From: LMUY01 sp965199555
GTDB taxonomy: Bacteria; Pseudomonadota; Alphaproteobacteria; Acetobacterales; Acetobacteraceae
Direction of reading: 5' to 3'
Assembly: GCA_965199555.1 (NCBI GenBank)
Contig: CBDASJ010000012.1
Location: 186,001 to 250,000, forward strand
Length of the DNA: 64,000 bases
In this document: in pieces, positions 32,719 through 41,776 of the stretch
Numbering within the stretch: the first letter of the stretch is position 1
Layout: each line of letters opens with the position of its first letter
Notes under the pieces: generated by a model
What the model saw: the letters and a program-made list of their open reading frames with translations, nothing else
What the model was told of the DNA's origin: nothing
Databases searched by the model: none
Translations under genes and position numbers: made by a program

Positions 32719-33693
32719 ATGATGGAAGCGGCGATGATCTGGAACGAGCCGAACAACAAGTCCCACTGGGACTCGGAGTCGGACCCGGACTGGGCGATCT
32801 TCGCGCGCATGACCTCGCTGGCCGGGCAAGCCATCGCGGCGGAAGCGCCGGGCCTGCCGCGCGTGCTGGGCGGGATGTCGCCGATCGATCCGGGCTTCCT
32901 GACCCGCTTGTCCGAGCATGGCGCCTTGTCGCATCTGGACGCCGTGGCGGTGCACGGCTTCCCGCTCGACTGGAACCACTGGTTGATCGACGAGTGGCCC
33001 GAGAAGCTGAAGCTCATCGGCGACAGCACGGACCTGCCGGTCTGGGTGTCCGAGGTGGGCGTGTCCACCTTCGGGGCGGAGGAAGTGCAAAGCTGGGGAC
33101 TGCGCCGCAGCTTCGAGCTGCTGCGCGGCCGCGCCCCTCGCATCCACTGGTACAGCCTGTTCGACCTGCCATCCGCCTGGCCCGCCACCACCCGGCATCG
33201 GGAAGCCGAGGGGTCGTCGTACTACCGGCACTTCCACATGGGCCTGGTGGACGAGCACGGCCGCCCCAAGCTCGCGGCGCGCACCTTCCACGAGTTCGCG
33301 CCGGAGCTGGGGCTGTGCCAATGGTTCCATTTTGAGGACCATCGGCTGGACGACGCCGTGCGCCGCATGAAGGATTTCGGCGTCACCTACCTGCGTACCG
33401 GGCTGAGCTGGGCGGATTCCTTCCGCCCGGGCGCGCTGGCATGGTTCGACCGCCAGATGCAGGCGTTGGAGGATTTCCGGGTGACCGTGACGTTCTGCTT
33501 CACGCCCGAACACCGGGCGGTGTGGCCGCACCATTCCGCCCCGCCGCAGGAGCCGGCCGAGTTTGCCGAGTTCTGTGCCGCCATGACCCGGCGGTACGCG
33601 CCCGGCCGGGCCGACACCCCCGCCCCGCCGCCGCCCCGCCAGGCGGAAGCCCCCGACGCGTTCGAGGAGGCGGCCGCCGTCAGCGGGAAATGA
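32719..33693 (+). CDS. Glycoside hydrolase-like protein with permuted (beta/alpha)8 order
   Basis: The 324-residue protein begins MMEAAMIWNEPNNKSHWDSE. The clan A acid/base motif NEP (E10) therefore sits at the very N-terminus, and the candidate nucleophile E112 is in VWVSEVGVSTFG. The strand-8-like IHWYSLFDLP is at about 142. After a linker, residues 198-295 (CQWFHFEDHRLDDAV, VTYLRTGLSWADSF, VTVTFCFTPEH, EFAEFCAAMTRRYAP) resemble the first half of a GH39/GH5 barrel, which normally precedes NEP. The protein looks like a circular permutation, not a truncation. GGGGGAC precedes the ATG. Proteins like this are often labelled beta-xylosidase. It flanks the glycan locus. Confidence 0.75.
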   Translation: MMEAAMIWNEPNNKSHWDSESDPDWAIFARMTSLAGQAIAAEAPGLPRVLGGMSPIDPGFLTRLSEHGALSHLDAVAVHGFPLDWNHWLIDEWPEKLKLIGDSTDLPVWVSEVGVSTFGAEEVQSWGLRRSFELLRGRAPRIHWYSLFDLPSAWPATTRHREAEGSSYYRHFHMGLVDEHGRPKLAARTFHEFAPELGLCQWFHFEDHRLDDAVRRMKDFGVTYLRTGLSWADSFRPGALAWFDRQMQALEDFRVTVTFCFTPEHRAVWPHHSAPPQEPAEFAEFCAAMTRRYAPGRADTPAPPPPRQAEAPDAFEEAAAVSGK

Positions 33694-33698
33694 CGGGG

Positions 33699-34460
33699 CT
33701 ACGGCTGGGCGGTGACGACCTCCAGGCGGTCGGCGGCTGAGATGGCGGCCGGGGTGCAGCGGCAGACATAGACCTCGTCTTCCGGCCGCTCGAGGATCTC
33801 GAACCCGGCGCTGCGCAGCATGGCCTGCACGCAGGCGGCGTTGGGCGCCCACCAATTGGTCGGGTCGTTGGCGTAGCGATGTTCGATGAAATGCATCTTG
33901 GGGTAGGCCGCCGCGTCGAAATGCGCCGTTTCGGCGAAGTCGTAATCCGGCTGCACCGGGGCTGCGTCGTTGGCGCCGCGCTGCATGCTTTGGAACACCA
34001 GCAGGTCCTTGGCGACATGCGTGCGGATCAGGTCCAGCGCCAGCAGCGGATGGCGAAGGTGGTAAAGCACGCCCATGAACAGCACCACGTCGAACCGCTC
34101 GCCCAGCCGGGCCACGTCGTAGACGGAATGGTTGCGGAACTCGATCTCCAGCCCCGACACCTCGGCGGCGAACCGCGCCTGGGCGAGGTAGCGTTCGTCC
34201 GAGTCGATGCCGACTACCCGGTCCGCGCCCCGCCGCTTCATTTCCAGCGAGTAGAACCCGCCGTTGCAGCCGATATCCAGCACGCTGCGCCCGGACAGGT
34301 CGGCCGGGATGGCGTGGCGGAAGCTTTCCCATTTCACGTTGGGGTAGTCGAACAGGAAGTGGTCGGGTGCGGTGCGGACGCCGCCCAGATCGATGTTGTG
34401 GAACCAATCCCCCAACCCGGCCAGCCGCCGGCGGATTTCATCCTGCGACCATTGGCTCAT
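33699..34460 (-). CDS. SAM-dependent methyltransferase (TIGR04290-like)
   Basis: The 253-residue protein has the SAM-binding motif SVLDIGCNGGFYSLEMKRRG and post-motifs RFDVVLFMGVLYHLRHPLLA. Its N-terminus (LGDWFHNIDLGGVRTAPDHF) and C-terminal DPTNWWAPNAACVQAMLRSA match what I remember of the TIGR04290 family found in glycosyltransferase-rich clusters. It probably methylates a sugar intermediate or glycoside. Its ATG overlaps the stop of the upstream histidine phosphatase gene by four bases, so they form a coupled pair divergent from the main operon. Confidence 0.85.
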   Translation of the reverse strand: MSQWSQDEIRRRLAGLGDWFHNIDLGGVRTAPDHFLFDYPNVKWESFRHAIPADLSGRSVLDIGCNGGFYSLEMKRRGADRVVGIDSDERYLAQARFAAEVSGLEIEFRNHSVYDVARLGERFDVVLFMGVLYHLRHPLLALDLIRTHVAKDLLVFQSMQRGANDAAPVQPDYDFAETAHFDAAAYPKMHFIEHRYANDPTNWWAPNAACVQAMLRSAGFEILERPEDEVYVCRCTPAAISAADRLEVVTAQP

Positions 34461-35056
34461 GCGAAAACCTCGTTCAGGCTGTGCACCTTCATCCCCCACG
34501 CGCCGCCGACGATCGTGCTGACAGATCCCGGGCTGACCTCGAACCGGTCGTGATGGTCCAGCGACAGGCCGAGCGCGTGGCACAAGGCCGCCTTGATGAC
34601 GTCGGCATGGCTGACCGCGGCGACGGCCGCGCCGTCCGGCTGCGACACGAACGTATGGGACAGCCACGTCGCGATGCGGGTCTGCACGTCCAGCATGGCC
34701 TCTCCTCCTGGCGGCCGGTGGTGGCTGCGTGCCCCGTTCCAACGGTCCCACGCCGGATCGTTCCGAAGCTCGGCAAACTCCCGGCCGGTCCAGCTCCCGA
34801 AATCGATCTCGTCTAGCGCCTCGGCCCGCTGGGGCACCAGGCCCAGGGCGGTGCCGATGATGGCGGCGGTCTCCCCTGCGCGCTGGCGCGGGCTGGCATA
34901 CAGCGTGCCGATGCCGTATTGCGCCAGGTGGCGTGCCACGCCCTCCGCTTCGCGCCGGCCTTCAGGGGCCAGCGCGATGCCGGGCATGCGCCCGCACAGC
35001 GTGCGGCCGATCACGCCGTGCGTCCCATGCCGGACCAGGAACAGCGTCGTTGTCAT
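34457..35056 (-). CDS. Histidine phosphatase family protein
   Basis: The 199-residue protein has the RHG catalytic motif in LFLVRHGTHG (H10), the second conserved region YASPRQRAGETAAIIG, and the distal His in AVSHADVIKAAL. It belongs to the phosphoglycerate-mutase-like fold and probably dephosphorylates a phosphosugar or nucleotide-sugar precursor of the neighbouring glycan locus. It is coupled to the downstream methyltransferase gene by a four-base overlap. The 176-bp gap to the divergent epimerase gene presumably holds both promoters. Confidence 0.87.
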   Translation of the reverse strand: MTTTLFLVRHGTHGVIGRTLCGRMPGIALAPEGRREAEGVARHLAQYGIGTLYASPRQRAGETAAIIGTALGLVPQRAEALDEIDFGSWTGREFAELRNDPAWDRWNGARSHHRPPGGEAMLDVQTRIATWLSHTFVSQPDGAAVAAVSHADVIKAALCHALGLSLDHHDRFEVSPGSVSTIVGGAWGMKVHSLNEVFA

Positions 35057-35232
35057 TGCGGTTGTATCGTATGAGAAAGCGTGTGGCGGGCCATTTCGAT
35101 GTTTTTCTGTTCTCCTGCCGGGAACGTGCGAGCAGGTCGGTTGTTAGGCGCGATGGGTTTGGAGAAGGCAGATGACGTGACCAGCCCGGGGGCAATCGTA
35201 TATCTCTGGACCATCGGGCGAGGAACTCACGG

Positions 35233-36348
35233 ATGTCAAAGACTGTTCTGATCACCGGGGGCGCCGGCTTCATCGGGCGTCACGTGGCGCGTGCCCTGAT
35301 CGAACGAGGCGACCGCGTCCGCATCCTCGACTCCCTGTTGCAACAGGTCCATCCCCAGCAGATCCGTCCGGACGAGCTCGATCCAGACGCGGAGCTCGTG
35401 GTCGGCGACATCCGCGATGCGGCCGCGGTCAAGCAGGCGTTGCGCGGCGTGGATGAGGTCGTGCACCTCGCGGCCGAGGTCGGCGTCGGGCAGAGCATGT
35501 ATGCCGTCGAGCGCTATACCTCCGTCAACGAGCTCGGCACGGCCGTGCTGTTCCAGCAGTTGATCGAGAACCCGGTGCGGCGCGTTGTGGTCGCGTCGTC
35601 CATGAGCATCTATGGCGAAGGCCGCTACCGCAGCCCCGATGGCAGCGTGCGCGACGACGTGGTGCGGCCGGAACGCGGCCCGACCGGGTCCTGGGATCCG
35701 GTGGACGCTGCCACCGGGGAGCCGCTGGTCCCGGTCCCCACGCCGGAAGACAAGAAAGGGGCGCTGGCTTCCGTCTATGCCATCGGCAAGTTCGTGCAGG
35801 AGCGGCTGACCCTGACACTGACGCGGCAATACGGCATGCAGGGCGTGGCGTTGCGCTTGTGGAATGTGTACGGCCCCGGGCAGGCGCTGTCCAACCCCTA
35901 TACCGGGGTGCTCGCCATCTTCGCGTCACGCATCGCCAGCGGGCGGCGGCCGATGATCTTCGAGGACGGGCAGCAGCGGCGCGACTTCGTGCACGTGTCC
36001 GACATCGCCCGCGCCTTTCTGCTCGCATTGGACAAGCCGGCCGCGAATGGCGAGGTGTTCAACATCGCCAGCGGCGAGGACCGCACGATCGAGCAAGTCG
36101 CGCGCCTCCAGGCGGCGTCGATGGGCTATCCCGGCCTGGCACCGGAGATAATCGGGCAGATGCGGGCCGGCGACATCCGCCACTGCATCCCGGACCTGGG
36201 CAAGGCACGGCGCATCCTGGGCTACGCGCCGCAGCAGGATTTCGGCGAAGGGCTCACCGCGTTGGCGGAATGGGTCGCCCGGCAGGAGGTCGACGACCGC
36301 GTCGGCGAAGCGCGCCGCGAACTTGAGCTGCGAGGGCTGGTGGCGTGA
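35233..36348 (+). CDS. NAD-dependent sugar epimerase/dehydratase, first of operon
   Basis: The 371-residue extended SDR protein begins MSKTVLITGGAGFIGRHVAR with the GGAGFIG NAD motif. It has the catalytic Y182/K186 pair in VYAIGKF, and RLWNVYGPGQALSNPYTGVL follows. The substrate is probably a nucleotide-activated hexose or pentose. It opens an eight-gene unit in which every junction is a four-base overlap. The following gene is a second epimerase starting with GTG inside this stop codon. Confidence 0.88.
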   Translation: MSKTVLITGGAGFIGRHVARALIERGDRVRILDSLLQQVHPQQIRPDELDPDAELVVGDIRDAAAVKQALRGVDEVVHLAAEVGVGQSMYAVERYTSVNELGTAVLFQQLIENPVRRVVVASSMSIYGEGRYRSPDGSVRDDVVRPERGPTGSWDPVDAATGEPLVPVPTPEDKKGALASVYAIGKFVQERLTLTLTRQYGMQGVALRLWNVYGPGQALSNPYTGVLAIFASRIASGRRPMIFEDGQQRRDFVHVSDIARAFLLALDKPAANGEVFNIASGEDRTIEQVARLQAASMGYPGLAPEIIGQMRAGDIRHCIPDLGKARRILGYAPQQDFGEGLTALAEWVARQEVDDRVGEARRELELRGLVA

Positions 36349-37409
36349 CCGCTTCATCGGCGCCCATCCTGGTGACCGGTGGCGCGGGCTTCGTCGGCTG
36401 CAACATTGTGGACCGACTGGCGAGCCAGGGCCATTCCGTCCGCATCCTGGACAGCCTGGCGCGGCCCGGCGTGCAGCGCAATTTGGATTGGCTGACCTCG
36501 CGGCACGGCGACCGCATCGATTGTACCGTGGGCGACATCCGTGATCGCGCGACCGTGGAACGCGCCGCCGCCGGCGTGGAGGCCGTGTTCCACATGGCGG
36601 CCCAGGTCGCGGTGACGACCAGCTTCACCGACCCGGTGGAGGATTTCGAGGTCAATGTCGGCGGCGCCATCAACCTGCTGGAAGCGGTGCGGCGCCAAGG
36701 CCGGCGCATCCCGCTGGTGTTCGCCAGCACCAACAAGGTGTACGGCGACCTGGCCGATATCCCGCTGCGGCTGCGCGACAAGGCCTATCTGCCGGCGGAT
36801 GACGCCCTGCGGGAGCGTGGCGTCGACGAAACCCGGCCGTTGGAATTCCACACGCCCTATGGCTGCTCCAAGGGCGCCGCCGACCAGTATGTGCTCGATT
36901 ACGCGCGGAGCTTCGGCCTGCCGACCTGCGTGATGCGGATGAGCTGCATCTACGGCCCGCGGCAGATGGGGACCGAGGACCAGGGCTGGGTGGCGCATTT
37001 CCTGATCCGCGCCCTGGCCTCGCGGGACATCAGCATCTATGGCGACGGCCAGCAGGTGCGGGATATCCTGCACGTGTCCGACGCGGTGGACGCCTACCTG
37101 GCGGCGTGGCACTCCATCGATGCCGTGTCCGGCCGGGCGTTCAACATCGGCGGCGGGCCGTCCAACGCCGTCAGCCTGCTGCAACTGATCGGCCATATTG
37201 AGCGGGTGATCGGCAGCCCCGTGCGAGTGAACTTCCATGATTGGCGACCCGGCGACCAACGCTACTTCGTGGCGGACACCAACGCGGCCCGCACCGCCTT
37301 GCGTTTGGGGCGGCCGCGTGAGTGGCAGGACGGCGTGGCGGACCTCGCGCGATGGCTGACGTCGCAGCGCGTGGTGGGGCTCGGGTCAGCGCAGAACGTC
37401 GCGGCTTGA
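36345..37409 (+). CDS. NAD-dependent sugar epimerase, CDP-paratose 2-epimerase-like
   Basis: The 354-residue extended SDR protein starts at a GTG (MTASSAPILVTGGAGFVGCN), overlapping the previous stop in GTGA. The catalytic pair is Y172/K176 in YGCSKGAADQYVLDYAR. The segments ASTNKVYGDLADIPLR and RMSCIYGPRQMGTEDQGWVA are typical of CDP-paratose/tyvelose epimerase-like enzymes, although the true substrate is unknown. With the preceding enzyme it supplies a rare sugar donor for the downstream transferases. Confidence 0.87.
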   Translation: MTASSAPILVTGGAGFVGCNIVDRLASQGHSVRILDSLARPGVQRNLDWLTSRHGDRIDCTVGDIRDRATVERAAAGVEAVFHMAAQVAVTTSFTDPVEDFEVNVGGAINLLEAVRRQGRRIPLVFASTNKVYGDLADIPLRLRDKAYLPADDALRERGVDETRPLEFHTPYGCSKGAADQYVLDYARSFGLPTCVMRMSCIYGPRQMGTEDQGWVAHFLIRALASRDISIYGDGQQVRDILHVSDAVDAYLAAWHSIDAVSGRAFNIGGGPSNAVSLLQLIGHIERVIGSPVRVNFHDWRPGDQRYFVADTNAARTALRLGRPREWQDGVADLARWLTSQRVVGLGSAQNVAA

Positions 37410-38473
37410 CGCCGGGGCAGGCCCGCATCCTGATGACGGCGGATGCGGTTGGTGGTGTTTGGGGCTATGCGACAGACTTGGCCGCCGGGCTGCGGGACTC
37501 CGGCCACGAGGTGACGTTGGCGGTGGTTGGCCCGTCGCCGCGGCGTGAACAAATCGTGCCGTCCGGCGTGGCGGTGATCGATACCGGCCTCCCGCTGGAT
37601 TGGCTGGCCGAGGATGAGGACGCCATCCTCGCCGCCGGATCCGTTCTGTCCCAGGTTGCGGGGGATTGCCGGGCGACGCTGATCCACCTGAACAGCCCGG
37701 CCTTAGCCGCCGGCGGCGGGTTGCGGGCGCCGGTGGTGGGGGTTTGCCATTCCTGCCTCGCCACCTGGTGGGACGCGGTGCACGAGGAGGATCTGCCGCC
37801 GCATCTGGCTTGGCGCCGCGACATCCTCGCGCGCGGCTACACGGCGTGCGACCGCTTGATCGCGCCCAGCCGGTCGTTCGCCGATGCGACCGCCGCGCGG
37901 TTCCACGTGTCGCCGATCGTCGTTCCGAACGGCCGCTCCTCCTTGGCATGCATGGGCGGGGCCAAGGATGCCTTCGTGCTGACCGCCGGCCGGTTGTGGG
38001 ACGCCGGGAAGAACGTGCAGACCCTGGACCGTGCCGCCAACCTAATGCGCGGCGCCGTGTATGCCGCCGGGGCGCCGCACGGGCCGGACGGCGCCAGCGT
38101 GGCGCTCGATGCGGTGGAAAGCCTGGGCGTGCTGGACCCGGCAGCGATGCAGGCGGCTTTGTGCCAGGCGGCCGTGTTCGTGTCCCTGGCGCTGTACGAG
38201 CCGTTCGGCCTTGCCGTGTTGGAGGCTGCCCAGGCGGGCTGCGCGTTGGTGCTGTCCGACATCACCACGTTCCGCGAACTATGGTCGGACGCGGCGGTGT
38301 TCGTCCCGGCCCACGACGCGGCCTCCGTCGCCGCCGTGCTGGATGGGTTGCTGGACGACCCGGTCGAGGCCAGCCGCCTGGGTGCGTTGGCTCGGGCGCG
38401 GGCGGCGCAATTCACGCCGGAAGCGATGGTCGCCGGAACCCTGGCGGTGTACGGGCTGGATCGGCTGACGTGA
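37406..38473 (+). CDS. Glycosyltransferase family 4
   Basis: The 355-residue GT-B enzyme begins ILMTADAVGGVWGYATDLAA, the N-terminal acceptor domain. It has the EX7E motif EPFGLAVLE in LALYEPFGLAVLEAAQAGCA, which binds the nucleotide-sugar donor. I choose the TTG at 37406 because it overlaps the upstream stop by four bases, the same geometry as every other junction in the operon. An ATG at 37433 would cut the first beta strand, and 37322 has no ribosome-binding site. The product is cytosolic with no membrane segment. Confidence 0.83.
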   Translation: MTPGQARILMTADAVGGVWGYATDLAAGLRDSGHEVTLAVVGPSPRREQIVPSGVAVIDTGLPLDWLAEDEDAILAAGSVLSQVAGDCRATLIHLNSPALAAGGGLRAPVVGVCHSCLATWWDAVHEEDLPPHLAWRRDILARGYTACDRLIAPSRSFADATAARFHVSPIVVPNGRSSLACMGGAKDAFVLTAGRLWDAGKNVQTLDRAANLMRGAVYAAGAPHGPDGASVALDAVESLGVLDPAAMQAALCQAAVFVSLALYEPFGLAVLEAAQAGCALVLSDITTFRELWSDAAVFVPAHDAASVAAVLDGLLDDPVEASRLGALARARAAQFTPEAMVAGTLAVYGLDRLT

Positions 38474-39588
38474 GGGTCGTCTACTTCACGCACTCCCTCG
38501 CCTCCTGCTGGAACCACGGCAACGCGCATTTCCTGCGCGGCGTGTTGCGCGAGTTGCTGGCACGCGGCCACCACGTGACGGCATACGAGCCGGAAGGCGC
38601 CTGGAGCCTGGCCAACCTGCTGGCGGAGCATGGCGAGGCCGGGTTGCTCCCGTATCACGAGGCCTACCCCGAGCTGACCTCGCACCCCTTTGGGCCGGAC
38701 CTGGATCTGGCGGAGGCCTGCAACGGCGCGGACCTGGTGATCGTGCACGAATGGAACGAGCCGGCTTTGGTCGCCGGGGTGGGCCGGGTACGCGCCGCCG
38801 GCGGCCGGTTCACGCTGCTGTTCCACGACACGCATCACCGCGCCGTCAGCGATCCTGACGCCATGCGCGCTTATGCATTGGATGCGTATGACGGCATCCT
38901 GGCCTTTGGTGAAACCTTGGCCGAGACGTATCGCGGCTGGGGCTGGGGTGACCGCGTGTTCGTGTGGCACGAGGCGGCCGACACGCGACTGTTCCAGCCT
39001 CCGGCACACGAGACGCGGCGCGAGGGCCTGGTGTGGATCGGCAATTGGGGCGACGGCGAGCGCACGCGGGAGATCGAGAGCTTCCTGCTGGCGCCGGCGC
39101 GAACGGCCGAACTGCCGCTGACGATCCATGGTGTGCGATATCCGCCGGACGCCCTCGCCTTGGTGAACGAGTATGGCGTTTCCTATCGCGGCTGGCTGGC
39201 GAACGCTGCCGCGCCTGCGGTGTTCGCGAACCACCTGGCGACGATCCACGTGCCACGGCGATTCTACGCCCAGCAGCTCCCGGGCATTCCCACCATCCGG
39301 GTGTTCGAGGCGCTGGCTTGCGGCATTCCGTTGCTGAGCGCACCTTGGTCCGACAGCGAAGGGCTGTTCACGCCCGGCGAGGACTTCCTCGTGGCGAAGG
39401 ACGGTCCTACGATGACCGCCAGGCTCAAGGATGTGCGGAACGACGCCGACTTGCGACGCGCGCTAGCCGCGCACGGCTTGCGCACGATCCAGAACCGTCA
39501 CACCTGCGCCCATCGTGTCGATGAATTGCTCGGCATCATGACGCAACTGGGAGATCGGGACACGATGCGAGTGGGGAGTGCCGGGTGA
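38470..39588 (+). CDS. CgeB-type glycosyltransferase, copy 1
   Basis: The 372-residue protein starts at a GTG (VRVVYFTHSLASCWNHGNAH) overlapping the preceding stop. The C-terminal PTIRVFEALACGIPLLSAPW and FTPGEDFLVAKDG segments match the CgeB/GT-B donor-binding half, named after the Bacillus spore-maturation protein CgeB. It shares the N-terminal WNHGNAHFLRGVLRELLARG pattern with the third copy. It is expected to transfer a sugar in the cytoplasm. The open frame reaching back to 37666 is an artefact. Confidence 0.84.
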   Translation: MRVVYFTHSLASCWNHGNAHFLRGVLRELLARGHHVTAYEPEGAWSLANLLAEHGEAGLLPYHEAYPELTSHPFGPDLDLAEACNGADLVIVHEWNEPALVAGVGRVRAAGGRFTLLFHDTHHRAVSDPDAMRAYALDAYDGILAFGETLAETYRGWGWGDRVFVWHEAADTRLFQPPAHETRREGLVWIGNWGDGERTREIESFLLAPARTAELPLTIHGVRYPPDALALVNEYGVSYRGWLANAAAPAVFANHLATIHVPRRFYAQQLPGIPTIRVFEALACGIPLLSAPWSDSEGLFTPGEDFLVAKDGPTMTARLKDVRNDADLRRALAAHGLRTIQNRHTCAHRVDELLGIMTQLGDRDTMRVGSAG

Positions 39589-40673
39589 AGATCGCGTTCT
39601 ACGGCTCCAGCCTGCTATCCGCCTACTGGAACGGTGCCGCGACGTATTACCGCGGTATGCTGGGGGAGTTGGCGAAGCGTGGCTACGGCGTCACCTTCTT
39701 CGAGCCGGACGCGTTCGACCGGCAAGCGCATCGTGATATCGACCCACCCGACTGGGCGCGCGTCGTCGTCTACGGGGCCACGCCCGAAGCCTGCCGCGAC
39801 GTCATGGCGCAGGCCGCCGATGCCGACGTGGTCGTGAAGGCCAGTGGCGTGGGCGTGTTCGATACGGAGCTGCTGGACGTGTTCGCGCTCGCCCGGCCGG
39901 ACGCGATCCGCATTTTCTGGGACGTGGATGCGCCGGCGACCTTGGCGGAGCTCCGCCCGGCCCCGGACCACAGGCTGCGGCAGATCCTGCCGGACCTCGA
40001 CTATGTTTTCACCTATGGCGGCGGCCCGCCCGTGGTGGCCGGCTACCACGCCATCGGCGCGCCGCGTTGCGTGCCGATCTACAACGCGCTGGACCCGGCC
40101 ACGCACCACCCCGTGGCTGCGGCGGCTCGGTTCGCCGCCGACCTGTCCCTGCTCGCCAACCGCCTGCCAGACCGTGAAGCGCGGATCGAACAGTTCTTCC
40201 TGCACGCGGGCGCGGTGCTGCCGGAGCGCCGGTTCCTTCTCGGCGGCAGCGGGTGGGACGACAAGCCGATGGCGGCGAACATCACGCGGGTCGGGCATGT
40301 CGGCACGGTGGACCACAACGCGTTCAATTGTTCGGCCCTCGCCGTGCTGAACGTGGCGCGCGACAGCATGGCGCAAATCGGCTTCTCCCCGGCGACGCGC
40401 GTGTTCGAGGCAGCGGGCGCCGGCGCCTGCCTGATCACCGATGCATGGGACGGCATCGACCTGTTCCTGAAGCCGGGGGAAGAGATCCTCGTCGCCCGCG
40501 ACGGGCAGGACGTGGCGCAGCACCTGCAAGCGCTCACCCCCGCCCATGCCGGCGCGATCGGCGCGGCGGCCCGGCAGCGCGTGTTGCGCGACCACACCTA
40601 CGCGCAGCGCGCGGCGGAGGTGGACGGGTTGCTGCGCTCCGCCTTGGCGGCGCGCCGTGGGGTCGCGGCGTGA
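39585..40673 (+). CDS. CgeB-type glycosyltransferase, copy 2
   Basis: The 362-residue protein starts at a GTG and reads VKIAFYGSSLLSAYWNGAAT. It has the CgeB C-terminal pattern PATRVFEAAGAGACLITDAW followed by FLKPGEEILVARDG. It is clearly paralogous to its two neighbours but diverged enough to imply a different linkage or donor. It has no membrane segment or signal peptide, and its ends overlap both flanking genes by four bases. Confidence 0.84.
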   Translation: MKIAFYGSSLLSAYWNGAATYYRGMLGELAKRGYGVTFFEPDAFDRQAHRDIDPPDWARVVVYGATPEACRDVMAQAADADVVVKASGVGVFDTELLDVFALARPDAIRIFWDVDAPATLAELRPAPDHRLRQILPDLDYVFTYGGGPPVVAGYHAIGAPRCVPIYNALDPATHHPVAAAARFAADLSLLANRLPDREARIEQFFLHAGAVLPERRFLLGGSGWDDKPMAANITRVGHVGTVDHNAFNCSALAVLNVARDSMAQIGFSPATRVFEAAGAGACLITDAWDGIDLFLKPGEEILVARDGQDVAQHLQALTPAHAGAIGAAARQRVLRDHTYAQRAAEVDGLLRSALAARRGVAA

Positions 40674-41776
40674 GCGACCGGCTGAGCGTCGTCGTGCTCG
40701 GGCTGAGCCTGTCCTCGGCCTGGGGCAACGGCCATGCCGTCACGTTTCGCGCCTTGTTGCAGGCCTTTGCCGCGCGCGGCCACCGGGTGGTGTTCCTGGA
40801 ACGCGACATGCCGTGGTACGCGGAGCATCGCGATCTAGTCGACCCGGCCTATTGCCAGTTGGAACTCTACGGGGATTTGCCTCAGTTGCGCGGTTGGGCC
40901 CCGACGGTCGCGGCAGCGGACGCGGTTATCGTCGGTTCCTACGTTCCGGAGGGCATCGCGGTCGGTGATTGGGCGATGCAGACCGCGCGCGGGCCGGTCG
41001 CGTTCTACGACATCGACACGCCCGTCACGATGGCGGCGCTGGACCGCGGGGACAACGCCTACCTGGCGGCCGAACAAATCGCGCGTTACGACCTGTACCT
41101 GTCCTTCACGGGCGGCCCCACCCTGGACCGGCTGGAACGCCGTCACGGCTCCCCGGCGGCGCGGGCCTTGTACTGCTCCGTCGACCCGGCGGTCTACCAG
41201 CCGGTGGAAACGGCTCGACGGTGGGATCTGTCCTACCTCGGCACCTACAGCGATGACCGGCAGCCGGTGCTGGAACGGCTGTTGCTGGACGCCGCGCGGC
41301 GGGCACCGCAGCGCCGGTTCGCCGTTGCCGGCCCGCTTTACCCCGACAGCATCGAATGGCCCGCCAATGTCGAGCGCCTGCACCACGTGCCGCCCGCCGA
41401 CCACCCGGCCTTCTACGGCGCCAGCGGGTTCACCCTGAACGTCACGCGCGCCGACATGGTCGCGGCCGGGTTCAGCCCGAGCATCCGCTTGTTCGAGGCC
41501 GCGGCCTGCGGGACGCCCATCCTGTCCGATGTTTGGGACGGCATCGACACGGTCCTGGTGCCTGACACGGAGATCACGCTGGTGCAAACGGCGGATGACG
41601 TGCTGGCCGCGTTGGACCTGCCCGAAGCGCGACGGCGGGCCATGGGGCACGCGGCACGAACGGCCGTCCTGCAGCGCCATTCCGCGGCGCACCGAGCGGA
41701 AACCCTGGAACAAGCGTTGCGCCAGGCCATCGCGCGACGGCACGCCGCCGTGGGTGAACTGGCGTTGCAGCGATGA
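40670..41776 (+). CDS. CgeB-type glycosyltransferase, copy 3
   Basis: The 368-residue protein starts at a GTG (VSDRLSVVVLGLSLSSAWGN, then GHAVTFRALLQAFAARGHRV). The C-terminus has SPSIRLFEAAACGTPILSDV and VWDGIDTVLVPDTEI, the same layout as copies 1 and 2. The conserved NVTRADMVAAGFSPSIR segment corresponds to the nucleotide-sugar site. The three CgeB-type enzymes with the GT4 suggest up to four sugar transfers in this pathway. Confidence 0.84.
   Translation: MSDRLSVVVLGLSLSSAWGNGHAVTFRALLQAFAARGHRVVFLERDMPWYAEHRDLVDPAYCQLELYGDLPQLRGWAPTVAAADAVIVGSYVPEGIAVGDWAMQTARGPVAFYDIDTPVTMAALDRGDNAYLAAEQIARYDLYLSFTGGPTLDRLERRHGSPAARALYCSVDPAVYQPVETARRWDLSYLGTYSDDRQPVLERLLLDAARRAPQRRFAVAGPLYPDSIEWPANVERLHHVPPADHPAFYGASGFTLNVTRADMVAAGFSPSIRLFEAAACGTPILSDVWDGIDTVLVPDTEITLVQTADDVLAALDLPEARRRAMGHAARTAVLQRHSAAHRAETLEQALRQAIARRHAAVGELALQR

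Noticed and set aside
30973..34407. Open frame of 1144 codons on the minus strand
   Set aside because: It runs antisense or out of frame through the FAH, MFS, glycoside-hydrolase-like and methyltransferase genes. Its sequence is the low-complexity Arg/Gly/Pro-rich type produced by high GC content.
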